This document shows, piece by piece, positions 43,241 through 51,181 of a stretch of 64,000 nt of DNA (its first letter is position 1; each line of letters begins with the position of its first letter). Where the stretch lies: the NCBI RefSeq assembly GCF_900167445.1, contig NZ_FUZT01000004.1, positions 186,001-250,000 of the forward strand, written 5' to 3'. The translations under genes and the position numbers were made by a program. Under the pieces are notes generated by a model. It saw nothing but the letters and a program-made list of their open reading frames with translations. It did no database searches and was not told where the DNA came from. The stretch is from Maledivibacter halophilus. Lineage in GTDB: Bacteria; Bacillota; Clostridia; Peptostreptococcales; Caminicellaceae.

Positions 43241-44161
43241 ATGAGACGAAATAGGACAAAAACCAGGAGTAAAAACAAGAAGGGTAGTTTAACAATTATT
43301 GTACTAATAGCTGCATTATTTATTGGTGCACCATTAATAGGATTTTTAGGTACCAAGTATATTTTGATTCCAAAGATTTTTAATGACAGGGAAAGTACCG
43401 CTAGTGGCAATGTAAGTCAAAATACTGAAAATACTACTGAAGAACTTAGGAAAAAAATTGAAAATAAAATTTCTGAATCTGATAATAAAAATAATGAAAC
43501 TCAGCAAAGCAAAGAAGAGTTAAAAGAAGAACCGGTGGAAAAGAAGTTACACAATTTCGAAATACCAGCTTTGAGTATCTATAGTATTCAGGTTGGAAGT
43601 TTTGATAATAGGGAGCACGCACAAAAACAGGTTGAAAATTTAAATGAAAAAGGTTTAGGAGGATATATTGTTGATACAGATCGTTTTAGAGTTGTAACTA
43701 TGTCTTTTACAGAAAGAAGCGATGCTGAAAAATTTAAAGAAGAAATTCAAAATCATTATTCTGATGCTTTCATTTCACCAAGAGAGCTATCAATTAGGTC
43801 AATTAATTATGGGGATGAGGGGAAAAAATATAGTGAAGTAGCAGGAAAAGGACTGGATGAACTTAAAAAATATTATGAAAATTTCTCTAAATTTTTAGCC
43901 AGTAAAGAGATTTCAAATTCTAATTCAAATGAGATAATACAATTTATAGACAGTGAAGTAAACAGACTTGAAAAAATAACAAACACGATATCTGAAGTTA
44001 GTCCTTCTGAGGAATTTGCAAATTTTAATAATAAAATCACCAATTTAGTAAATACATCAAAAGAAAAACTGATAAAAGTAAAAGAATCTAACATTTCAGA
44101 TGAAAAGCAATTATTTGAAATATTTATGGAGAGTATTAATTCTTACGCTGATATTGTATAA
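43241..44161 (+). CDS. SPOR-domain membrane protein
   Basis: A 306-residue protein. A very basic start (MRRNRTKTRSKNKKG) is followed by a membrane helix (about 16-40) and an acidic linker. The SPOR domain (about 113-180) is recognisable from IYSIQVGSFDNREHAQKQVE and GYIVDTDRFRVVTMSF; this domain binds denuded septal peptidoglycan. The C-terminal about 110 residues are coiled-coil-like. Family members act in division or spore formation. Ribosome site AGGAGGGGG. It precedes the DRTGG gene by 28 bases, so it may share its transcript, though the functional link is unclear. Confidence 0.85.
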   Translation: MRRNRTKTRSKNKKGSLTIIVLIAALFIGAPLIGFLGTKYILIPKIFNDRESTASGNVSQNTENTTEELRKKIENKISESDNKNNETQQSKEELKEEPVEKKLHNFEIPALSIYSIQVGSFDNREHAQKQVENLNEKGLGGYIVDTDRFRVVTMSFTERSDAEKFKEEIQNHYSDAFISPRELSIRSINYGDEGKKYSEVAGKGLDELKKYYENFSKFLASKEISNSNSNEIIQFIDSEVNRLEKITNTISEVSPSEEFANFNNKITNLVNTSKEKLIKVKESNISDEKQLFEIFMESINSYADIV

Positions 44162-44189
44162 TTATGCCTATGAGGAGGTAAAGACATAA

Positions 44190-44546
44190 ATGTTAATAAA
44201 AGATATAAAAGATTTACTTGAAGCAGAATTTTTGTCAGGGGAAGAGTTCTCTGACTGTGAAGTAATTGCAGCCTTTGGCTGCGATTTAATGAGTGATGTT
44301 TTGGCATTTGTTGAGGATAAAACCTTATTATTAACCGGTCTTACAAATCCTCAGGTAATAAGAACAGCTGAGATGTTAGATATAAATACTATTGTTTTTG
44401 TTAGAGGAAAGATTCCTCCGAAAGATGTAGTGGACATGGCAAGTGAAATGGAAATGATTCTACTTGCAACAAAGCATACAATGTATACTGCCTGTGGTAT
44501 TTTGTACAATAATGGACTAAAGGGAATAAAAATTGGAGGCATATAG
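44190..44546 (+). CDS. DRTGG-domain protein (first copy)
   Basis: A 118-residue protein consisting of one DRTGG-type domain: GEEFSDCEVIAAFGCDLMSD, LLLTGLTNPQVIRTAEMLDI, IVFVRGKIPPKDVVDMASEM and ILLATKHTMYTACGILYNNG. DRTGG domains occur as regulatory parts of pyrophosphatases and phosphotransacetylases and as stand-alone proteins beside redox enzymes; ligand is unknown. It begins a tight run with a GHKL ATPase, a second DRTGG protein, a PHP protein and another GHKL ATPase, all ahead of rnf. Ribosome site GAGGAGG. Confidence 0.85.
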   Translation: MLIKDIKDLLEAEFLSGEEFSDCEVIAAFGCDLMSDVLAFVEDKTLLLTGLTNPQVIRTAEMLDINTIVFVRGKIPPKDVVDMASEMEMILLATKHTMYTACGILYNNGLKGIKIGGI

Positions 44547-44550
44547 AAAT

Positions 44551-44988
44551 ATGAGTTTGAATGAAAAAGATACAAGTCTTAAACTTGAATATGAAGTTAT
44601 AAAAGAAGATTTTAAAAGAGCGGGAGAAGCCTCTAGTGGTATAAAAAAAGTATTGAGACAATTGGGAATTGATTCAGGTATCATTAGAAAGGTTGCTATT
44701 GCAACATATGAGGCGGAAATCAATATTGTTATTCATTCAGAAGGTGGCAAAATAACTGTTTATATTAAACCTGATAGAATAGATATTACAGCAGAGGATA
44801 GAGGTCCTGGAATTGAAGACATAGATCAAGCTATGCAAATGGGTTTTTCTACTGCTTCTAATAAAGTGAGAGAGCTTGGTTTTGGTGCCGGGATGGGTCT
44901 TCCAAATATTAAAAGATCCTGTGATGAATTTAAAATTGAATCTAAGTTGGGTGTAGGTACTATTATTGAAATGATAATTTTATTATAA
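44551..44988 (+). CDS. RsbW/anti-sigma-type GHKL ATPase (first copy)
   Basis: A 145-residue stand-alone ATP-binding domain. The N box is ATYEAEINIVIHSEGGKITV and the G1/G2 boxes are AEDRGPGIEDIDQAMQMGFS and ELGFGAGMGLPNIKRSCDEF, as in the serine kinase/anti-sigma RsbT-RsbW group. No phospho-acceptor His domain is present. It may phosphorylate a partner or bind it in an ATP-dependent way. ATG 44551 is chosen because TTGGAGG precedes it; the ribosome site overlaps the end of the DRTGG gene. No anti-anti-sigma (STAS) partner is visible nearby. Confidence 0.88.
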   Translation: MSLNEKDTSLKLEYEVIKEDFKRAGEASSGIKKVLRQLGIDSGIIRKVAIATYEAEINIVIHSEGGKITVYIKPDRIDITAEDRGPGIEDIDQAMQMGFSTASNKVRELGFGAGMGLPNIKRSCDEFKIESKLGVGTIIEMIILL

Positions 44989-45030
44989 TTTGTATTAGAA
45001 TTTTAATTAATCAAAATAGGGAGGAGTTAT

Positions 45031-45366
45031 ATGTTTGTAAAAGATATCAAAGACAAATTTAATTTTAAGTTGTTAACTGGTGATACGGGGCTAGAAAAAG
45101 AAGTCAAAGGTCTATATTGTTCGGATTTGTTGAGTTGGGTTATGTCCCATGCAAAGGATGGTAATGCATGGATTACTGTTCAAACCCATATAAATATTGT
45201 TGCTATTGCTTCATTGCTAAATTTGTCCTGTATTATTGTACCTGAATCAATTGATGTTGAGGAAGATACAATTACAAAGGCTAATGAAGAAAATATAGCC
45301 ATTTTTTCAACGGAACTTGATACTTTTAAAATCTTTGTAAAGTTTTATGAAGCTGGGATGAGATAA
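45031..45366 (+). CDS. DRTGG-domain protein (second copy)
   Basis: A 111-residue DRTGG-type protein distinct from the copy at 44190: MFVKDIKDKFNFKLLTGDTG, VKGLYCSDLLSWVMSHAKDG, AWITVQTHINIVAIASLLNL and IIVPESIDVEEDTITKANEE. The shared layout and opening (KDIKD) show that the two are paralogs. Ribosome site GGGAGGAG. Its stop codon is immediately followed by the PHP start, so the two are translated together. Confidence 0.85.
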   Translation: MFVKDIKDKFNFKLLTGDTGLEKEVKGLYCSDLLSWVMSHAKDGNAWITVQTHINIVAIASLLNLSCIIVPESIDVEEDTITKANEENIAIFSTELDTFKIFVKFYEAGMR

Positions 45367-46083
45367 ATGAAAATGTATTATGATTTACATATTCATACAG
45401 CCCTATCTCCCTGTGGAGATAGGGATATGTCACCTATGAATATAGTAAATATGGCTATCCTTAAAGGATTAGATATTATTGCTATAACAGATCACAACTC
45501 TGTAAAAAATTGCTTGCCGTGTATAGAAATGGCTAAAGATAAGGATATAATAATCATACCCGGTATGGAAATTCAAACAAAGGAAGAAGTTCATTTGCTT
45601 TGTCTTTTTAAAAATATAAGAGATGCATTAAAATTTGAGGATAATATACAGGACTATATGCCCAAAGAGTTAAACAATCCTGAATTTTTTGGAGAGCAGT
45701 TGATCTTTGACGAAAAGAATAATGTCGTAGATAAAGAAGAAAGATTATTAATAGTATCGGCAAATTTAAATATAAATCAAGTGTTTTCAATGGTGTCTTC
45801 ATTGAATGGGGCGGTTATACCAGCTCATATAGATAAAAGAAATTTTAGTATTATATCTAATTTAGGATTTTTACCTCTTGACATAAATATAACAACTGTA
45901 GAGATTTCAAAAAATTGTAATAGAGAAGATTTTATCAACAGAAATAGGTATTTAGAGAAGTATAATATTATTATTAATTCGGATGCTCATTATTTAGGAG
46001 ATATTTCAGAAGCTGAAAATTATATAGAGGTTCACACAAAAAACATAGATGAATTTTTTGAGCTTTTAAAAAATCATTTATAA
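45367..46083 (+). CDS. PHP-domain phosphoesterase-like protein
   Basis: A 238-residue PHP-fold protein. Metal-binding motifs are present: YDLHIHTALSPCGDRDMSP, ITDHNS, IIPGMEIQTKEEVHLLCLF, IPAHIDKR and INSDAHYLGDI. These give the usual trinuclear-site His/Asp/Glu set. PHP proteins hydrolyse phosphoesters (histidinol phosphate, nucleotide 3' ends); the substrate here is not indicated. The start codon directly abuts the second DRTGG gene. Related PHP genes lie beside electron-bifurcating hydrogenases in several anaerobes, which suggests a redox-regulatory role. Confidence 0.88.
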   Translation: MKMYYDLHIHTALSPCGDRDMSPMNIVNMAILKGLDIIAITDHNSVKNCLPCIEMAKDKDIIIIPGMEIQTKEEVHLLCLFKNIRDALKFEDNIQDYMPKELNNPEFFGEQLIFDEKNNVVDKEERLLIVSANLNINQVFSMVSSLNGAVIPAHIDKRNFSIISNLGFLPLDINITTVEISKNCNREDFINRNRYLEKYNIIINSDAHYLGDISEAENYIEVHTKNIDEFFELLKNHL

Positions 46084-46101
46084 CTAGAAAAATAGCTAAC
46101 T

Positions 46102-46180
46102 CCAATATGATATCAATTTTATAGAAAATAATGAAAACTTATTCATCTTTTCTATGAAATTGATATTAAGTTTATGTTGG
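46102..46180. repeat. Family-2 inverted-repeat element, copy 1
   Basis: CCAATATGATATCAATTTTATAG (shortened here to its ends CCAATATGATATCAAT) pairs with ATTGATATTAAGTTTATGTTGG-like sequence at 46159-46180; the central ATAGAAAATAATGAA recurs at 51088 in copy 2. It fills the gap between the PHP and the second ATPase gene. Confidence 0.7.
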
Positions 46181-46203
46181 TTATTTATAAAAGGGGAAAA
46201 AAT

Positions 46204-46740
46204 ATGAGAGAATTATCTATGCATATATTAGATATTGCACAAAATTCTATTGTTGCAGGTGCCTCAGAGATACAGATTATTATAGATGAAAACCTTAAAG
46301 AAGATACATTAACAATCAGTATAAAAGATAATGGTAAGGGTATGGATGAAGAAAAATTGATTAAGGTTACTAATCCCTTTTTTACAAGTCGAACCACAAG
46401 AAAGGTTGGGCTTGGAATACCAATGTTCAAAGCTTCTGCTGAAGGTTGTGAAGGAAGCTTTAGAATAGAATCTACAAAAGGTAAAGGAACTTATGTTGAA
46501 GCTATATTTAAACATAGTCATATTGATAGAGCACCACTTGGAAATATTGCAGATACTATGGTAGTATTGATTTCTTCAGATATAAATATTGATTTTATTT
46601 ATAAACATATAAAAAATAATAAAGAATATGTAATAAATACTAAGGAAATAAAAGATATTTTAGGTGAAGTTTCTATAAATAATATAGATGTTTTACAGTG
46701 GATAAAGAATAATATAATTGATGGTCTTAATGATTTGTAA
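46204..46740 (+). CDS. GHKL ATPase, sensor-kinase-like (second copy)
   Basis: A 178-residue protein with a histidine-kinase-type ATP-binding domain: the N box HILDIAQNSIVAGASEIQII, G1 KDNGKGMDEEKL, F box NPFFTSRTTRKVGLGIPMFK and G2 region EGCEGSFRIESTKGKGTYVE. There is no phospho-acceptor domain. The C-terminal 60 residues have no motif that I recognise. ATG 46204 has AAAAGGGG seven bases upstream. It is the last gene before rnfC, 215 bases away, in the order DRTGG-ATPase-DRTGG-PHP-ATPase. Confidence 0.88.
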   Translation: MRELSMHILDIAQNSIVAGASEIQIIIDENLKEDTLTISIKDNGKGMDEEKLIKVTNPFFTSRTTRKVGLGIPMFKASAEGCEGSFRIESTKGKGTYVEAIFKHSHIDRAPLGNIADTMVVLISSDINIDFIYKHIKNNKEYVINTKEIKDILGEVSINNIDVLQWIKNNIIDGLNDL

Positions 46741-46782
46741 TAAAAGTTTATATTTTATAGAATGTTAAAATATTATTCAAGA

Positions 46783-46811
46783 TTGACAATGAAAATAATA
46801 AAGGTTACCAT
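46783..46811 (+). promoter_or_regulatory. Possible promoter of the rnf operon
   Basis: Perfect TTGACA (46783-46788) with a 17-base spacer to TACCAT (46806-46811). A nearer symmetric GTATACTGTATAC (46879-46891) could be an operator. Neither is certain; no Rex-type TTGTTAA..TTAACAA site was found by eye. Confidence 0.35.
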
Positions 46812-46955
46812 ATTAAGGGACAATGTTTTTGGCTAATATTGTTGGAATTAGCTAAAATTTTTCTTTAAAATTTATAATGTATACTGTATACTTATAGTAT
46901 GAAGTTTGTAATTTTTTTCTTATTGTTTATAATTACTTTACAAGGAGTGATTTAA

Positions 46956-48281
46956 ATGGGACTATTATCATTTAGAGGAGGTGTTCATCCTCCGCATTTT
47001 AAAGAGCCTACTTCAAGACTAAAGATTGAGAAGGCTTCTGAGCCTCAGACTGTTACTATTCCACTTAGTCAACATATAGGGGCTCCATGTGAACCTTTAG
47101 TAAAAGTAGGGGATACGGTTAAGGTTGGTCAAAAAATTGGTGAGGCAGCTTCTTTTGTATCGGCACCAGTTCACAGCAGCGTTTCAGGAAAAGTAAAGGC
47201 TGTAAAACAATCCTTGACTGCAGGTGGGGAGGCTCTGTGTGTAATCATTGAATCCGATGGCTTGAATACTCTTCATGAAAGCGTTGTATCAAAGGGAGAT
47301 ATAGAAAGTTTGAGTGGAGAAGAGATAAAGAATATAATAAAGGAAGCCGGTATTGTGGGAATGGGCGGGGCTGCCTTTCCAACTCATGTAAAATTATCTC
47401 CACCCCCACAAAATAAAATTGATACTATAATTTTAAATGGAGCAGAATGTGAGCCTTACTTAACTGCTGATCATAGACTAATGCTTGAAAGTCCAGAAAA
47501 GATAGTTTATGGATTAAAGGCTATGATGAAGGTTCTAGATGTGAAAAAGGGCTATATAGGAATCGAAGACAATAAACCCGATGCAATTGAGTCAGTGAAG
47601 GAAGCAGCTAAAAATGAAAGCACAATTGAAGTAGTTGGACTGAGAACCAAATATCCTCAAGGAGCAGAAAAACAGCTCATATATGCCTGTACTAAACGAG
47701 AAGTACCGTCAGGTGGACTTCCAATGGCTGTAGGGGTGGTTGTAAATAATGTTGGAACAGCAGCAACTATTGCAAATGCCATCAAAACAGGTATGCCTCT
47801 TATAGAGAGGATTTGTACTGTAACAGGAAAGGGTGTAAAAAATCCTAAGAATTTATTGATAAAGGTTGGTACAAGTTTTAAGGAGATTATTGATCAGTGT
47901 GGAGGGTACAGTGGCAATGTTGGAAAAATAATTATGGGTGGTCCAATGATGGGACTTGCTCAACACAACGATGGAATACCAGCTGTAAAGGCGACTTCTG
48001 GTATATTGGTGTTTACACCTGAAGAAGCAACGCTTCCAAAGCCAAACAACTGTATTAAATGTGGCAAATGTGTAGAAATTTGTCCTGCATTTTTACAGCC
48101 ATTATATATAAGTGCATATTCTTTAAATAATATGTATGAAACAGCAGAAAAATATAATGCATTAGATTGTATAGAATGTGGATCATGTTCATTTATTTGC
48201 CCATCAAAAAGACCACTCTTACAATCGATACGCGTGGCTAAACGTGAAATAATAGCTAAAAAGAGAAAACAAAGTAGTTAG
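46956..48281 (+). CDS. rnfC: Rnf complex subunit C
   Basis: A 441-residue peripheral subunit that takes electrons between NADH and the membrane part of the Rnf complex (ferredoxin:NAD+ oxidoreductase coupled to Na+ or H+ pumping). It starts with the RnfC motif SFRGGVHPPHFKE, contains a flavin/NADH-type domain (GIVGMGGAAFPTHVKL, NGAECEPYLTADHRLM) and two [4Fe-4S] motifs at the C-terminus (CIKCGKCVEICP, CIECGSCSFICP). First gene of rnfCDGEAB, ribosome site CAAGGAGTGA. Length is normal for the short clostridial form. Confidence 0.97.
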   Translation: MGLLSFRGGVHPPHFKEPTSRLKIEKASEPQTVTIPLSQHIGAPCEPLVKVGDTVKVGQKIGEAASFVSAPVHSSVSGKVKAVKQSLTAGGEALCVIIESDGLNTLHESVVSKGDIESLSGEEIKNIIKEAGIVGMGGAAFPTHVKLSPPPQNKIDTIILNGAECEPYLTADHRLMLESPEKIVYGLKAMMKVLDVKKGYIGIEDNKPDAIESVKEAAKNESTIEVVGLRTKYPQGAEKQLIYACTKREVPSGGLPMAVGVVVNNVGTAATIANAIKTGMPLIERICTVTGKGVKNPKNLLIKVGTSFKEIIDQCGGYSGNVGKIIMGGPMMGLAQHNDGIPAVKATSGILVFTPEEATLPKPNNCIKCGKCVEICPAFLQPLYISAYSLNNMYETAEKYNALDCIECGSCSFICPSKRPLLQSIRVAKREIIAKKRKQSS

Positions 48282-48293
48282 GGGGGTAATTTG

Positions 48294-49241
48294 ATGGATA
48301 CTAAAGTTATAGTTTCTTCATCCCCTCATATTAGAGCTGATGAAAATATAGGCCGCATAATGAGGGATGTTGTTATTGCATTATTACCAGCAACGCTTGC
48401 AGGTATATATTATTTTCGATTAGGAGCAGTAAAAATTATTTTATTTTCTATTCTTGCAGCAGTCATAACGGAAGCTGTCATTCAAAGGATAAGGAAACAA
48501 GAGGTTACAATAAATGATTGGAGTGCTGTTGTTACAGGGTTATTATTAGCATTTAATATACCTGCGTCGGCACCCTGGTGGTTACCTGTAATAGGGGCAG
48601 TTTTTGCTATTGCAGTTGTTAAACAGTTGTTTGGTGGACTTGGTCATAATTTTATGAATCCGGCTTTAGCTGCTCGTGCAATGCTTTTAGCATCTTGGCC
48701 TGTTCAAATGACTAGTTGGATTGTACCAGGACCTGATGTTGTAAGTACAGCAACTCCACTGGCAATAATAAGTGGAACTGAGGCAGCTCAAGCAAATGTA
48801 CCATCATTATTTCAATTGTTCATAGGGAATCATGGAGGCTGTATAGGAGAGACATCTGCTTTAGCTTTAATAATTGGTGGAATTTATTTGGTATATAGAG
48901 GAGTAATAACACCTAGGGTACCAGTTATTTACATTTCAACAGTTGCTGTCTTGACCTTTGTTCTTGGAGGCGGAGGATTTGATATACACTTTATGATGTA
49001 CCAGGTATTGGCAGGAGGACTTATGATAGGTGCTATATATATGGCTACTGATTACGCTTCATCTCCTGTAACTCCAAAAGGCCAGATAATATTTGCATTA
49101 GGCTGTGGAATAATTACAAGCATTATAAGGCTCTATGGAGGATATCCAGAAGGTGTATCATATTCTATTCTACTAATGAATGTGGCATCTCCATTAATAG
49201 ATAAGTATACTAGCCCTAAAGTTTTTGGGGAGGTGAAGTAA
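48294..49241 (+). CDS. rnfD: Rnf complex subunit D
   Basis: A 315-residue membrane subunit with about eight or nine helices. The covalent-FMN site is visible as VVSTATPLAI (STAT-type Thr). Other landmarks are RADENIGRIMRDVVIALLPA at the start and NFMNPALAARAMLLASWP. ATG 48294 fits the GGGGGGT ribosome site; the TTG three bases upstream is less likely. Ends 1 base before rnfG. Forms the ion-translocating membrane core with rnfE and rnfA. Confidence 0.95.
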   Translation: MDTKVIVSSSPHIRADENIGRIMRDVVIALLPATLAGIYYFRLGAVKIILFSILAAVITEAVIQRIRKQEVTINDWSAVVTGLLLAFNIPASAPWWLPVIGAVFAIAVVKQLFGGLGHNFMNPALAARAMLLASWPVQMTSWIVPGPDVVSTATPLAIISGTEAAQANVPSLFQLFIGNHGGCIGETSALALIIGGIYLVYRGVITPRVPVIYISTVAVLTFVLGGGGFDIHFMMYQVLAGGLMIGAIYMATDYASSPVTPKGQIIFALGCGIITSIIRLYGGYPEGVSYSILLMNVASPLIDKYTSPKVFGEVK

Positions 49242-49242
49242 T

Positions 49243-49830
49243 ATGAAGGAAATAGCAAAACTAGGATTAATTTTATTATTAATTTGTGTTATTGCTGCAT
49301 TAGCCCTTGCTTTTACAAATGAATTTACTAAGGATCAAATTGACTATCAAAGGAATTTGGCAAGTGAAAAAGCACGTATTGCTATTTTACCTAGTGCAGA
49401 AAGTTTTAAACCCTTATCTGAAATAGATGAAGATAAATTCAATGAATTAATGAAGGGAAATAATGGAATAGCAGAGATTTTTGCTGGACTTAAGGGAGAT
49501 AGCATTATTGGCTATACATTTAAGACTCTTCCATCAGGTTATGGTGGAACTGTAGAGGTTATGACTGGAATAAATCTGGAAGGAAAAATTACAGGTGTTA
49601 GAATAGGAAATCATCATGAAACACCTGGACTTGGAGCCAATGCACAGTTACCATCCTTCTATGAACAATATGAAAACAAGAGTATCAATTCTGAAATTAA
49701 GGTTATAAAAACAAAACCAACAGTGGACAACCAGATTCAGGCGATTTCAGGTGCGACAATTACTTCGAGTGCAGTTACATCAGGAGTTAATACGGCAATA
49801 GATACCTTCAAGAAAATCACAGGAAAATAA
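49243..49830 (+). CDS. rnfG: Rnf complex subunit G
   Basis: A 195-residue protein with an N-terminal membrane helix (LILLLICVIAALALAFTNEF) and an exported FMN-binding domain. The covalent FMN motif is ISGATITSSAVTSG, the S(T)GAT form conserved in RnfG/NqrC, where FMN is esterified to Thr. HETPGLGANAQ is another family signature. Start codon nearly touches rnfD; ribosome site GGGAGGTGA. Confidence 0.95.
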   Translation: MKEIAKLGLILLLICVIAALALAFTNEFTKDQIDYQRNLASEKARIAILPSAESFKPLSEIDEDKFNELMKGNNGIAEIFAGLKGDSIIGYTFKTLPSGYGGTVEVMTGINLEGKITGVRIGNHHETPGLGANAQLPSFYEQYENKSINSEIKVIKTKPTVDNQIQAISGATITSSAVTSGVNTAIDTFKKITGK

Positions 49831-49848
49831 TTGCGGAGGTGAAATATA

Positions 49849-50442
49849 TTGAATCCATTTAAAAATTTAAGTAATGGACTTTTTAAGGAAAATCCAACTT
49901 TTTTTCAGTTGTTAGGGATGTGTCCCACCTTGGCAGTTACAACCTCTGCTAAGAATGGTTTAGGTATGGGACTTGCATCAACTGCAGTTTTAATTTGTTC
50001 CAATTTAGTTATATCATTAATAAGAAAAGTAGTGCCTAGTAAAATAAGAATACCTATATATATTGTTGTAATAGCCACATTTGTTACAATGGTTGGGATG
50101 GTAATGGAAGGATATATGCCGGGGCTTTTTAATGCACTTGGATTATTTATACCGTTAATAGTTGTAAACTGTCTTATTCTTGCAAGGGCTGAGGCCTATG
50201 CTTCTAAAAATGGACCATTGGATTCTTTATTTGATGGTTTAGGTATGGGTCTAGGTTTTACTTGGGCATTGGGATTATTGGGAGCTATTAGAGAGCTCCT
50301 TGGAGCTGGAAGCATATTTGGTTTTACTATTTTAGGTGGTGCTTATAAACCTGCTTTAATAATGATATTGCCTCCAGGTGCCTTTTTAGCCCTAGGGATA
50401 CTGCTTGCAATAAATAATGTAATAAAGTCAAGGTCTGCTTAG
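49849..50442 (+). CDS. rnfE: Rnf complex subunit E
   Basis: A 197-residue integral membrane protein with about six helices, starting at TTG 49849 behind GGAGGTGAA. Landmarks are NPTFFQLLGMCPTLAVTTSA and NCLILARAEAYASKNGPLDS, which are typical of RnfE/NqrD and contain the intramembrane Cys pair. It pairs with RnfA as pseudo-symmetric halves of the ion channel. Confidence 0.95.
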   Translation: MNPFKNLSNGLFKENPTFFQLLGMCPTLAVTTSAKNGLGMGLASTAVLICSNLVISLIRKVVPSKIRIPIYIVVIATFVTMVGMVMEGYMPGLFNALGLFIPLIVVNCLILARAEAYASKNGPLDSLFDGLGMGLGFTWALGLLGAIRELLGAGSIFGFTILGGAYKPALIMILPPGAFLALGILLAINNVIKSRSA

Positions 50443-50457
50443 TAAGGAGGGAATATT

Positions 50458-51039
50458 ATGGAAAATGCAAGTATATTTGTAATACTTGTTAGCTCAATAT
50501 TAGTAAATAACTTTGTTTTATCAAAGTTCTTAGGTATTTGTCCATTCTTAGGTGTTTCTAAGCAAGTTGAAACGGCAACTGGAATGGGAATGGCAGTTAC
50601 TTTTGTTATGACTATGGCTGGGATTATGACTTATTTTGTTCAAAAATTAATATTAGAGCCCTTTGGGATTGAGTATTTACAAACCATAGCTTTTATATTA
50701 GTTATAGCGTCACTTGTTCAGTTTGTTGAAATTGTGCTACAGAAAATTAGTCCTACCCTTTATCAAGCACTCGGTGTTTTTTTACCACTTATAACTACAA
50801 ACTGTGCAGTCTTAGGATTAGCGTTACTTAATATTCAATATAAATTAAATTTAATTCAAACGATTTTCCATTCAATTGGTGCAGCTGTTGGATTTTCACT
50901 TGCAATTGTGCTGTTTGCAGGTATTAGAGAAAAATTAGAAATTGCTGATGTGCCTACTCCTTTTAAAGGATTTCCCATAGCACTTATTACTGCAAGTCTA
51001 ATGTCAATAGCCTTTTTAGGGTTTGCAGGTTTAGTTTAA
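50458..51039 (+). CDS. rnfA: Rnf complex subunit A
   Basis: A 193-residue membrane protein with about six helices. [20 protein letters not shown] and [20 protein letters not shown] are signature RnfA/NqrE segments with the Cys residues that hold an intramembrane Fe-S site in the related complexes. Ribosome site AAGGAGG. A family-2 inverted repeat separates it from rnfB. Confidence 0.95.
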   Translation: MENASIFVILVSSILVNNFVLSKFLGICPFLGVSKQVETATGMGMAVTFVMTMAGIMTYFVQKLILEPFGIEYLQTIAFILVIASLVQFVEIVLQKISPTLYQALGVFLPLITTNCAVLGLALLNIQYKLNLIQTIFHSIGAAVGFSLAIVLFAGIREKLEIADVPTPFKGFPIALITASLMSIAFLGFAGLV

Positions 51040-51054
51040 TTTTTAACCTTTTGT

Positions 51055-51153
51055 AGATAATCAACATTAAAACTAAATATAAATTTCATAGAAAATAATG
51101 AATGTTTCTACATTTTTTCTATGAAATTTATAATACTTTAGAGTTGATTATCT
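51055..51153. repeat. Family-2 inverted-repeat element, copy 2 (inside the rnf operon)
   Basis: AGATAATCAAC (51055-51065) and GTTGATTATCT (51143-51153) are perfect 11-bp ends; inside, TATAAATTTCATAGAAAATA pairs with TATGAAATTTATAATA. It fills nearly all of the rnfA-rnfB gap and ends about 20 bases before the rnfB ribosome site. Confidence 0.8.
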
Positions 51154-51181
51154 TTGAATGTAATATAGAAAGGGTGATACT

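Noticed and set aside
46741..46955. Rex-type operator before rnf
   Set aside because: TTGTTGG and ACAAT/ATTGT half-sites occur but no TTGTTAA-N4-TTAACAA-like arrangement was found by eye.
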